Positions 43,235-53,724 of a DNA stretch of 64,000 nt are shown in pieces. Numbering within the stretch: position 1 is the stretch's first letter; each line of letters starts with the position of its first letter. The stretch covers positions 682,001 to 746,000 of the forward strand of contig SKCR01006518.1 of assembly GCA_019454045.1 (NCBI GenBank), in the 5' to 3' direction. Both the position numbers and the translations under genes were made by a program. The notes beneath the pieces were generated by a model. It was not told where the DNA came from and did no database searches. It saw only the letters and a list, made by a program, of their open reading frames with translations. This DNA comes from Zanthoxylum bungeanum. Taxonomy: Eukaryota; Streptophyta; Magnoliopsida; Sapindales; Rutaceae.

Positions 43235-44004
43235 CTGATCTTTTCTCAACAGTTTGAAGATAGGCTCACATACTGATGTCAATTTGGCGATGAACCGACT
43301 GATGTACTGAATCTTTCCCAAGAATGCTTTGACTTCTTTTTCTATCTTCGGTGCAGGCATTTCTGTGATCGCCTTGATTTTCTCAGAATCTACCTCTATT
43401 CCGCCCATTCCCACTGTATGACCAGGTAATTTCCCTGATGTCACCCCAAACACGCATTTCTTGGGATTAAGCCGCAGGTTGTATCTGTCAACTCTCTGAA
43501 GGAACCTTTCCAGTGCTTCAATATGCCCAACTCTTGTCTCTGATTTCACCATCATGTCATCCACATACACCTCAATCTCTTTGTGTATCAAGTCGTGCAA
43601 AAGTGTAGTGGCCATCCGCTGATAAGTAGCTCCCACATTCTTAAGCCCAAACGGCATTACCTTGTAACAATAAGTACCCCACTCGGTAACAAATGCAGTC
43701 TTGTTTTGTCTTCCTCAGCCATGAGAACCTGATTGTAACCTGAAAACCCATCTGCAAATGAATACATAGCAGATAAAGCCGCACTATCAACCAGAACATC
43801 TATATGCGGCAGAGGAAAATCATCTTTTGGACAAGCCTTGTTGAGATCTCTGTAGTCTACACACATTCTGACCTTCCCGTCTCTCTTTAGCACCGGCACT
43901 ATATTAGCCAACCACTCAGGATACTTCACTACTACTTCCAGGAACCCCACATCTATCTGTTTTTTAACTTCCTCTCTGACTTTCTCAGCCCATTCTGGTC
44001 TCAT
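43235..44004 (-). pseudogene. Reverse transcriptase of element E
   Basis: It begins MRPEWAEKVREEVKKQIDVG and continues CVDYRDLNKACPKDDFPLPH and FADGFSGYNQ. A 1-base loss in an A-run near 43705 shifts the frame. The second part (from 43657) reads MPFGLKNVGATYQRM, with the active site YVDD at residues 31-34 and LNPKKCVFGV. Motifs are intact but the frame is broken once. Confidence 0.9.
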
Positions 44005-44487
44005 CCGTCGGAGTTTATGTTTTTTACTGGCCTCATATTCGGATAAGTTGGTATTGTGTGTTGGGCGATGTTTCTGTCTACCCCAGGCATGTCCTCATAG
44101 GACCAAGCAAACACTTTGGCATATCTGACCAACACTTCTTCTAGTTTCTCCTCTCTTCGGAGGTAACTTCACTTGCAATCAGAATTTCCTTGGGACTTCT
44201 CAGATGTACCAGGTTAAATGCAGTAGTTCTGGCCGAACTGATATCAAATATGCTTGATTCGTGTAGAGTAAATGGAAATGACTCAGACAAGTAAGCAAAA
44301 AATGTCTTTATTATTGGATAATGCGGAAGTACATTCAAATAAATCAGGAAGGTAAATGTCTTCATCATCTATAGACACTTCTTCCTCTGCAACCAGGTCT
44401 TCCTCAGGCTTTTCGTCCTCTCCCAGAGTCAGGCTCTCCAACTTCATCAATTCTTCTTCCCAATTCTCTGCTTCCACATTTCTTTAA
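44005..44487 (-). pseudogene. Acidic linker between protease and RT of E
   Basis: The frame 44283-44477 reads as an acidic linker (MEAENWEEELMKLESLTLG, then VSIDDEDIYLPDLFECTSAL). Downstream frames up to 44005 are broken. No catalytic motif. It matches the linker of D (36195-36690). Confidence 0.6.
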
Positions 44488-45690
44488 CTATCGGTTTCTC
44501 ACCCAACAATCCTGGAAGATCTCAAATCCAGGTACCACAATTCCATTAACTTCCACAGGTTCAGGCTCCCCTTGATATCCTGAAGCTTTCACAAAACATT
44601 CCATCAGTTTCAGGCCCTTTTTCTTGACCTTCGGCTTTTCTTCATCAGATTTGTACCCCAAACCCTTCCGAGTAGTCTGTCCTCTGAAATCTGGCAATTT
44701 TGAACCTTCACCCGGTTCAAACTTCATATTTTTCATGATCCTAGCCACCCTAGGATCCACCCACTCCTCAAAAGTAGCTGACACCTGAAACCTCGTGAAA
44801 GGTTGTATCTCCAAGGCGGCCACGGCATTGTCTACCTCAGCCCGAATAGTAACAACTTCTCCCTCATACGGGAACTTGATCATCTGATGTAAAGTGGAAG
44901 GCACGCCCCCAAGTTTGTGAAACCAAGGCCTTCCCAACAACAAGGCAAAAGTGGCTGGGATGTCCAGCACTGTAAACTCAACTCATCTTCAATAGGGCCT
45001 ACCTTGACCATAGCCACAAAAGTACCCTCAACTCCCCTTTACTGTCATCATAAGCCTTAATAGTCATGCTGGAGGGGTCCAAGTCTGTTTCTTTCATACC
45101 CAATCTCCCAGAATTTTCAGCGGGCACACATTGATGGACGAACCGTCATCCACCATCACACATGAAGTTCTCTTGCCCCTCACCTCGGCCCTGATAAATA
45201 GAGGCCTATTATGATTTCTTCCCTCCGCCGGGAGTTCATCCTCAGAAAAAGATAACTGCAAAGCTTCTTTCTGAACCAACCCAACAAACATTGCAGGGTT
45301 GGCATCTTCCGGTACCACAATCTTGCTCAAGGCCTCAACCATGGCCTGCCTATGCTCCCGAGATGCACATAACAGTTCCCAGATACTCACTTGTGCTCTA
45401 GTCTTCCTCAATTGCCTCAGCATTATATCCCCCTCAGTATTTTCTGCAGTCTCAACCACTTCTCTACCATCTGTCAAAACTTCCTTACCCTTTTCTGCCA
45501 TATCATTGTAAAAACGACCGATGCGCGTCATTCCCCTCACTTCTTCCTCATCACTGCTAGAGAAATCAAGCCAAAAGTTTTTTTCCTGCTCAGTCTCATC
45601 TTCACTAGTACTATCCCAGATTCCCAGGCAAAAGGCTAGAGGGTGAAAGGATTTTAGGACAAGGTCTTCTGGGAGGCCAGAATTGATCAT
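44488..45690 (-). pseudogene. Aspartic protease region of element E
   Basis: The frame 45094-45690 has an acidic N-terminal part (SSSDEEEVRGM) and the protease active site CVMVDDGSSINVCPLKIL near 45110-45160, of the Tat D-[DNS]-G-S type. After a frameshift near 45090 and more damage to 44975, the frame 44488-44970 continues with LLGRPWFHKLGGVPSTLHQM, the conserved protease C-terminal loop, and a KPKVKKKGLKLMECF tail. Defective because of the frame breaks. Confidence 0.85.
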
Positions 45691-46992
45691 ATAGGCTGGT
45701 GGTGGTACGGCACGGTAGTTGGGTAAGGGGTTCTGTGTGTGTCAGGCTGTTCTGTTTCTGGGTCAGGTATTTTCTTGGAGTCTATCAGGTCTTGGATTTC
45801 ATGGCGGAGTCGGGCGCAGTTTCGGTGTCATGGCCTTTTGTTGGTGAAAGTGACAGTAAAGGCTTAGGTTATAATGTGATGGTGGGGGATTGGGTAATGG
45901 TTTGGCTTCCAGGGTTTTAAGAGCCTTGCCTCTTCAATTTCTCTAGCACTTTGACAGGGGCCTTCCCAAGTTGGAAAATCTCCGGTTCCGGATAGCGGCA
46001 ATCTCAGCAGAAACAGGCTTAGTTCCCAATGTCCCCCCAACAGGCCTCCTACTTAAGCCATAAAACTTCCTGTTTTCCGCCTCTTCATCTTCAATGTCCA
46101 TGACAGTTTCCCTCAACTGCCGAAAGTCTGCAATCATGGAGATCATCCTCCTCAACTTGCTGTAAATGGAGGGCTTGGTGCCCTTGATAATCATTTTAAT
46201 CTGATCCTTCTCCGAAGGCCTAGTCTGCATCTTCAACAACTGACCTCTCCATCGGTCCACATATTCCTTAAAACTCTCCTCCGATTTCTGCTTAACATTC
46301 TCCAGATCGCGGAGTGACAGATCGATCTCTAGGTCAGTGACATACTGCTTTAGGAAAGCATCAGCCAATTCCCTCTAATCTTCCTTCACTTTCTTCTCCA
46401 AACTGTGGTACCACACCACGGGAGCTCCCTCGAGCGACATTCCAAACATTTTCTGCACTTGGCGCTGAGATAGGCCAACTGAACTCATGACTGATACAAA
46501 CTGTCGGAGATGCACCCTTGGATCACCATTGCCGCTAAACTTAGCCATATCAGGCATCTTGAACTGTGCCGGCAACTGTTCCTCAAAAGTCAGAGTGTCA
46601 TAATCCAGCAAATCCTCATTCTTACCCCTCATCTTGCGGGTAACTGACTCAACCTGATCTCGAAGTTTCTATAACTCTGCATGAGACCCAGATACTCTGC
46701 CTGCTGCATATTCTGCCATATCATCATCAAAAGTGGGGATATCATCCCCCAATCTGTTCGGAGGTTCCTCTTGCCTTACATCCCCGGAACTAACCCCAGC
46801 ACGAGACCCGACTATACCAGCCACAGCAGTAGTCAAAGCTTGCAACTGTTCAGTGACCTTAGCGAGACCGTTCTCTAATTGATCCATACGGGATACCTCG
46901 TTACCGGATTCACTTATGACTGTTACTGTTTTTTTAATGAGCCTTGTCCCTTCTCTAACCCAAACGGTATATATGATGTCTTTTTGAGACAT
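45691..46992 (-). pseudogene. Gag of element E
   Basis: The probable start is ATG at 46992 (MSQKDIIYTVWVREGTRL). An in-frame TAG stop at 46669-46671 and another TAG at about 46372 interrupt it; both fit single G/C to A/T changes (CAG or TGG to TAG). The core has MPDMAKFSGNGDPRVHLRQF and MFGMSLEGAPVVWYHSL, then FLKQYVTDLEIDLSLRDLEN and SFKEYVDRWR, typical of Tat gag. A CxFH...GH...C knuckle lies near 45830-45860 but is frameshifted. The C-terminal part toward 45691 is broken. Confidence 0.87.
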
Positions 46993-48068
46993 AGATGGTG
47001 TTAACATGATATATGTATGTATGAGGTGCATGAGATGCATGTAACATATATAACATACTAAATTAATTAAAATTTTCAAACAAATCGGCCCGTTATCATT
47101 TTAGAAGCTTTCGGGCTAATTGTCATAGGAGTGAACTCATCCCAGTTTAAATGGCCCAACGAGTTCACATCTCATGACAAGGAGCCCAACTAAATCCAAA
47201 TGGTAATGTTCCGAACACAAGCACAAAGTGGCCCATCAACACTTAGAAGCTTTTGGCCCAATCGTCATAAAATACGTTCTTGTCCCATTTTAAATGGCCC
47301 AACAAGCCCATATCCCATGACAAATGGTCCAAATGGATCCAAACGACGATGTTCCAAAATATAAACATAACAAGATAATTCAAGCATAAAGCAATAAGTT
47401 CTACAAAGTGGCCCACCAACATTTCAGAAGCTTTGGCCTAATGGTCATAAGGTACGAACTCACCCCAGTTTAAATGGCCCAGCAAGTCCGCATTTCTGAC
47501 AATAGTCCAACTGCATCTAAATGAGGATGGTCCACAAGCACATACTCAAGGAAATAATTGTTACTTTAACCATACAACCCCGGTCTATGGGTGGGTTCGC
47601 AAGAGTGTAGACAAAGGCTCTCACCGGCGAAGGATGGCCCACAACTAGGTCTCCCCAATCAAGGGTTCGAGCGACCAAGTGAGTGCACCCTTTTTTATAC
47701 ACTAAGGTACGTGCCAATGAGCTATGGTGTGTGACTGACTGTCAAATGGATTTCCCGTTGTAGATTCCCCAGAGGGAGGGTGGAGTGAGGCTCACTTAAA
47801 TACCCAAGCCTCTTAGGCTCTTATCGCTTGGTGTCAGGAATAAACAACGAGTCCTCCAAATTAGTCCATCACAATAGGCTACGAGTAGATGGCTATCTAG
47901 GTACCTTCACAGTTTTCCTTCTAGAAAGGTAGTGAGTGAAGAAGACACCAAACCATTACCTAGCCTCAAAATGCCTTTGACTAAACCCCCATTTCATCCA
48001 CTACAGACACGGTCAATTAGAACATAAATCCAAACATTACAAGACAATATTTCGGGGCCGATTCTCTA
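46993..48068 (-). other. Long leader of element E with repeats, no gene
   Basis: Between primer site and gag. 47085-47535 holds about three imperfect tandem units (period about 145-175 bp, shared words CAGTTTAAATGGCCCA, TTAGAAGCTTT and GTCATAA). 47592-47964 is the module shared with element A. No ORF of substance. Confidence 0.7.
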
Positions 48069-48086
48069 TCCCCAGTGGAGTCGCCA
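48069..48086 (-). promoter_or_regulatory. Primer binding site of element E
   Basis: On the minus strand TGGCGACTCCACTGGGGA starts 3 bp after the LTR end. The family normally uses tRNA-Arg (recalled, not searched). Confidence 0.8.
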
Positions 48087-48089
48087 AAC

Positions 48090-51000
48090 TGTGGGAACAC
48101 AGAAACTGGGCGACGCATGTTGTCCTAGGCTCGCGGCCTAGTTGGGAGTATGGAGTAGCCCGCGGGGGACTAAATCGGAGAATAATGGAGTCGCCACCCG
48201 GTGTGAACCGAGAAAATGAGATTTAAGGCCGCAATCACCCCTCGCAAGGGAAGACCTCAAACCGTTGGGTTCGGAATGGTCCCTTACTTATGTCACTTGT
48301 AATGAAAGGATTTGTGTAATAATTTAATCAAGCTTAAGTAACACTTATTTCCAAGAGTATCATGCTTCTAAATTCACACATACAAAAATAAAACTTACAC
48401 TTAAATTTACATATATTTCACATTTGAGATTGCATGCTTGAAAGTACATCAAAGTAGCAACGAACATACAACTTCATTGGCATATTGTATTCACGAAAAC
48501 AAGCACACACTAACCACACTAGCACACATGTGAGCACTTTTCCAAGTGGTACGTGGAATTGTATCCCAAGTACAGACCGCACTACCGTCCATTTGGAATT
48601 GGCTACGGAATTTATGTCTGGGTTTCCATCCGATATACCATAAGAAATAATACTCAAATGCTATCATGACATGGATATATGAATTGTAATACGTTAAGCC
48701 AAGACTAAGGTAAATGATGCAACCAATGGAATAAACATGCTTTTCATTATGATGTGTACAAAGATAAGAATGACTATATGGGATTTCATAATACATGCAT
48801 GAATGGTATAGTTGGCTTTATGTGAGAGTTGTGAGTGTGTACGTGAGTGTAAGGTGGCTTGGCGAGAGTGTTGGGTTAGGGCTAATGACGTGAGGAGTTA
48901 TGCTTGTGGTAAGCGGCTTAATAGCAGGCGAATTGCGTGAATTGTTTGTGATCTTTGCGTTAAGGCTACGTGTGAGGCAGGCTGTGAAGGTGTTGGCGTG
49001 GAACAGTGTTGTGCGTGAAGATAGGCAGGTGGCTTTGAAGGTGCATGTGGCGTGTTGAGGACAGAGCTATGGTGCGTGAATTGAGGCTAATGTGTGTGGG
49101 GGGCTAGATGGCTTATGTGCGTAGTTTGAGTGTTGATGCGTTACGGCTACGTTTGAGGCAGTGCGTGATTGGAGGGCTACAGGTCAGAGGGCTTTTATCG
49201 TGAAGGGATAGGTGGCTTGTGTGAAGCGGTGAAAGCAATTTGGCGTGAGGCAGTGTTGTTACGTGGGTGGCGTGGGTTCCGTGAGCTGTGTTGAAGGCTT
49301 GGGGGCGTGTTGAGGCTATGAGGGCTTTAAGGGAGACCTGTGTTTTGTGTGGATAAAGGAAAGTGCAAGGGCTGAGAATACGGGTACGCCAATGACAATA
49401 GGTCGAGCCAAGACAGGGATAGATGATGCAATCAATAGATGAAAGACACGGCAAATATCGTGGTAAAGGTAGCCTTTTAGGCTTTTCTTCCCCAAATGGA
49501 GAACCTTTTAATCCAACACAATAAGCCCATGCGTCTTTCGTTACAATGAGTACAAAGATAAAGATAACTATATGAAATTTAGTATGTCCGATTGAACGTA
49601 TCTTGTATTCAACCGAACACACATCAACTGGCGCGGCAAAGCATCGTGGTAAAGGATTTTAACCCCTCCAAATAAGGGACCTTTCATCGCACTTACTAAG
49701 CCCATGCGCTCGATTGAATCATGCATACAAAGAATTAAAAACAATAATATCAAACTTAGTATGCCCGATTGAACATATCTTGCATTCAACCGAACACACA
49801 TCAACCGGCACGGCAAAGCGTCGTGGTAAAGGATTTTAACCCCTCCAAATAGGGGACCTTTCATCGCACTTACTAAGCCCATGCGCTCGATTGAATCATG
49901 CATAAACAAGTAACATGCAGAATTCAAATGATGAAAAATAAATAAACCAAAGCAACATAAAACAAAAGAGGGTGTCGTTTACTCAAGCAGTACGTGGAGT
50001 TGTATCCCAAGTACAGATCATACTACCGTCCATTCGGAATCGGCTATGAAATTTATGTTCGGGTTTCCATCCGATATACCGCGAGAGTTGACACATATTT
50101 TATTTTATTCCAAGTCCACAACATACAATATTTCATGATACATGCATATTTATCTACTCAAGGGCCACAACGTGCATTTTGACATAACAATCATGCGAAC
50201 AATACTCAATGAATAATAAAACTAAAACAGAAAACGAATGTGGAAAATACCCTCAGGTCTAACCTTTTTTGCCGACTTTCGGACTTGCATTTCGCGGAGA
50301 TCGGAAGGGTAAAGCTCCTCTACTTCTCTGGTTCACTGGTTTAGCATCTTGGCTCACTGTTTTGCTGCTTTACTTGCTGTTTGGCCTCCGTTTTACTGCT
50401 GTTTCCTTTGTATTTTCTGCTCACTGTTCAGGTCACTGTTTTGACGTTTCAACGGACTGTTTTGAGTGTTTTTTGTGGGTTTTAAGTGCAGTTTTGTGTG
50501 ATTATTTTAAGGATTATAAGTGCAGTTTTTTATGTTACTATTTTAAGGATTTTAGGGACTGTTTTAAGAGGATTTTGCTGCTGTTTTCGGGGGGAAATGG
50601 GATGCTATTTGGGGGTATATTTTCGGTGATGGAGGGCTGCTGTATGAGGGAGATTTTTGGTGATGTGTGGGGGTTTAGGGGGGCTGCTGTTTTCGGTTAT
50701 GGGGTGGAAGAGATGAAGAGAATAGTTTGTTTTCTTCTTGTTGCTATTGCCGTGAGTGGCTATGGCTTTTTATGTTGTGACTTGCGTGAGAATTATGTGT
50801 ATGAGCTAGGGGAGTCATATCTTGGTTAGGGGTTGTTTATATAGAGAATGGTTAGGGCTTCACCTTGTCTCACAAGGAAGGGATTTGATTTTGTGTTGAG
50901 CAAGCAAAGTCAAAGATTGAGGGGGGGGGGACAAATTTGGTTTAGATTAGGAAGTCAATATATGTGATTGGTTAGGATTAGGCATTTAATTTGTTAGATT

Positions 51001-51566
51001 AGGAAGTCAATATTTTTTTATTTGTTATGATTGATTTTAATTAGGTATATCATCTTTTTAATTTAGGTATATAACATATTTGATTTGTTTAAATTAGGCA
51101 TGATTATATTTTGTGTTTTATTTAATTTGATAAATGATTTAATTATTATTTTATTTAATTACATTATCTAATTAATATTTAAGTTAATATTTGATTTAAT
51201 TTGGGTGTGTATTAGGGTGAATGGGCGTGTGGGCCTTGTTGTGGGCGTGTGGTCCTTTGATTGGTGGGTTTAGTTTGTATGGGCTAGGTGTGTGGGCTTG
51301 CAGGGGTTTTAGGTCAAGGCCAAGGGGCTTGCGGGGATTTTGGGCCGAGGTTAGGTGATTTGCGAGTGTTTTGGGCCGGGAATAATTTTTAAAATGGAAA
51401 ACCAACAAGTAACCTGAAGCTAAACCATCGAACTTAATCCGAATATGAGTCAATTCTTGACTCCTCCCTTCCGACGTCCGTTTCCCGCGGTTTCCGCGAC
51501 TTAAAAGGTAGTGCCTCCAATTGAGACTCATCATCGGGTTTCACATGCAAAAATGCAATGCCTACA
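48090..51566 (-). repeat. 5' LTR of element E
   Basis: 3477 bp, TG...CA, with the same internal repeats as the 3' LTR (48548-48640, 49579-49908, 49988-50080) and a TATA box at 50836-50843 (minus). It is followed on the right by the target duplication CTAGT (51567-51571). Confidence 0.92.
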
Positions 51567-51571
51567 CTAGT

Positions 51572-52751
51572 ACCATGATCCCATTGACTTCTACGGGTTC
51601 AGGCTCTCATTGATACCCTGTGGCTTTCACAAAGTATTCCATCAGCTTCATCATTTTTTTCTTGGTCTTCGGCTTTTTCCCATCGGATTCATACCCCAAT
51701 ACTCTCTTGGTGGTCTGTCCTTTGAAATCCGACAGTGCTCTTATTCCCTGGCCTCTAGCACTCAAACCTGTGTTTGGCTCATACTTCATTATTTCCATGA
51801 TTCTAGCCACTTTAGGGTCCACCCATTCTTCGAAGTTTTCCGCCACTTGGAACCTTGTGGAAGGCTGTATGTCTAAAGCAGCCACACTACTTCAGCCATG
51901 ATGGTGACGACTTCCTCTCCATGCGGGAACTTAATAACCTGGTGCAATATGGATGGCACACCCCCAAGTCTATGAAACCATGGCCTCCCCAATAACAGAG
52001 AAAATGTAGCTGGGATATCAAGCACTGTGAACTCCACCTCGTCTTCTATCGGACCCACTTTGACTACTATGATGAAAGTACCTTCGACTCCCCATTTGCT
52101 ATCGTCATATGCTTTAATAGTCATGTTGGAGGGGCTTAAATCTGTTGTCTGCATACCCAATCTTGACAGAATCTTCAAAGGGCACACATTGATAGATGAG
52201 CCATCATCCACCATCACACAAGATGTCTTATTACCTCTTACTTCCGCTTTTATGAATAGCGGCTTGTTGTGATTCCTCCCCTCCATCGGGAGCTCTTCTT
52301 CAGAGAATGTTATCATCTGCCTACCATCTTTCTATACCGACCCTACAAAAATTGTCGGGTTTGCATCTTCAGGTACCATTATCTTGCTTAGAGCTTCTAC
52401 CATGGCACGCCTGTGCTCTTGAGAGGCCCATAATAACTCTCATATGCTCACTTGTGCCCGTGTCTTCTTCAATTGATGCAACACAATATCCTCCTCGATG
52501 TTATCTATATTTTCTATCACCTCTCGGCCTTCTTTTAGCACTTCTTTGCCTTTCATCGTTACATCACTGTAAAAATGTCCACTGTGAATCATCCCATTTA
52601 CCTCCTCTTCGTCACTGCTCGAGAAGTTTTCCCAGAAATCTCTCCCCTGCTCTGTTTCATCCTCACTGCTGCTGTCCCATATGCCCATGCAAGAAGCTTG
52701 GTGGTTGAGAGTTTGGAGGACAAAGCTTTCGGGCAGGCCGAAGTTGATCAT
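51572..52751 (-). pseudogene. Protease region of element D
   Basis: The minus strand reads MINFGLPESFVLQTLNHQAS (from 52751), SSSDEEEVNGM, then VMVDDGSSINVCPLKILSRL (near 52170-52230), LLGRPWFHRLGGVPSILHQV, and the KPKTKKKMMKLMEYFVKATG tail. The frame 51873-52316 is continuous across the active site where E is frameshifted. Several stops occur elsewhere. E interrupts it on the left at 51571. Confidence 0.85.
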
Positions 52752-53264
52752 GTAGGTGGGTGGTGGAACAGAGTGGTAATTGGGTAGAGGGTTTCCGTGT
52801 ATGTTGGGTTGTTCTTTTTCCGGGTCGGATATCTTATGGGTGTCAATGATGTCTTGGATCTCATGCCTAAGGCGGGTGCAGTTGTCAGTTTCGTGGCCTT
52901 TTTACTGATAGAAGTGACAGTATAGGTTTATGTCGAGATGGCGTGGCACATGATTTGGAAGTGGTTTAGGTTCTAAGGGTTTTAGGAGTCCTTGCCTCTT
53001 CAGCTTTTCAAACACCATTGACAAAGGTCTACCAAAATTGGAGAATCACCTGTTTCTGATGGTGGCGACCTCAGCAGGAGCGAGCTTGGTCCCTGAAGGC
53101 CCCCAATGGTCTTTCTATTCTGGCCGTGAAACTTTCTGTTCTCGACTTTCTCTTCCTCGATATCCATGACAGTTTCTCTTAACTGTCGAAAGTCGCTAAT
53201 CATGAAGGTCATCCTTCTCAGCTTGTTATAAATGGAGAGCTTGGTGCCCTTAATGATCATCTTA
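52752..53264 (-). pseudogene. Gag C-terminal part of element D
   Basis: It contains the knuckle YCHFYQ-stop-KGHETDNC near 52900 and the gag segment MIIKGTKLSIYNKLRRMTFM (from 53260). It is cut at 53264 by the CACTA element. The remaining gag, leader and 5' LTR of D should lie beyond the window. Confidence 0.85.
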
Positions 53265-53279
53265 CACTACAAGAAAAAA
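53265..53279 (+). repeat. CACTA 5' terminal inverted repeat
   Basis: CACTACAAGAAAAAA, the element terminus recognised by the transposase. Its complement should appear beyond 64000. Confidence 0.88.
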
Positions 53280-53284
53280 GGCCT

Positions 53285-53585
53285 TTACTGACACTAAGGT
53301 TAGTGACACTAGGCTAAAAGTGTCAGAAACGACGTGTAAATGGGCCTATTTCCGTGTTTTTCACTTAAATATCAATAATTACTGACACTATGGTATCAGC
53401 GATTTTAGTGTCAGTAATTACTATTACAATAGTATCAGTAAGAAATAAAAAAAAAAAAAAAAACGCGTAGTCGTCTGGAGTCGAACCAACACCTCGCGGA
53501 AGTGACGTTTTTCGCATATATTACTGACACTAGAGTATCAGTAAATTTAGTGTCAGTAATTAATGATACCTTAGTATCAGTAAAA
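53285..53585. repeat. 5' subterminal repeats of the CACTA element
   Basis: At least eight copies of ACTGACACTA, TAGTGTCAGTAA or ACTGATACY-like words in both orientations. Such arrays bind TnpA-type proteins in the En/Spm family. Confidence 0.85.
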
Positions 53586-53685
53586 AAATTAAAAAAAAAA
53601 ATTATTTCCTTAAGTCTGCTGGGACTCGAAATTGTAACCATTGATATAAATTTTTTTTTTATTGTAAGGCTTTACCACTGGGCCA
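53447..53685 (-). other. tRNA-like box B/box A sequences with T-runs
   Basis: On the minus strand GGTTCGACTCC (53477-53487) is a perfect Pol III box B, followed by a T-run (53447-53463). Further right TGGCCCAGTGGTAAAGCC (53668-53685) resembles box A and ATTTCGAGTCCC (53621-53632) box B, again followed by a T-run (53591-53600). Not an intact tRNA. Confidence 0.5.
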
Positions 53686-53704
53686 AATCGTGACTTTTGT
53701 TCCT

Positions 53705-53724
53705 TAAACCGCGGTTTATAAAAA
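53705..53724 (+). promoter_or_regulatory. 14-bp palindrome fused to a TATA box
   Basis: TAAACCGCGGTTTA (53705-53718) is a perfect palindrome overlapping TATAAAAA (53717-53724). Plausible core promoter for the transposase transcript. Confidence 0.45.

Larger units (their letters stand above)
36691..51566 (-). mobile_element. Element E: complete Tat-type Ty3/gypsy element
   Basis: 14,876 bp with LTRs 36691-40217 and 48090-51566 and a perfect target duplication CTAGT (36686-36690 and 51567-51571). Order on the minus strand: LTR, primer site TGGCGACTCCACTGGGGA, long leader, gag, protease, RT, RNase H, archaeal-type RNase H, integrase, tandem-repeat 3' UTR, polypurine tract, LTR. Double RNase H and this primer site fit the Tat/Ogre/Retand lineage. 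Stops in gag and frameshifts in protease, RT and RNase H make this copy defective, although the integrase frame is open. It inserted in the pol region of D. Confidence 0.93.

Noticed and set aside
53447..53690. A functional tRNA gene
   Set aside because: Box A and B are recognisable, but no cloverleaf stems, anticodon arm or acceptor pairing could be made out.
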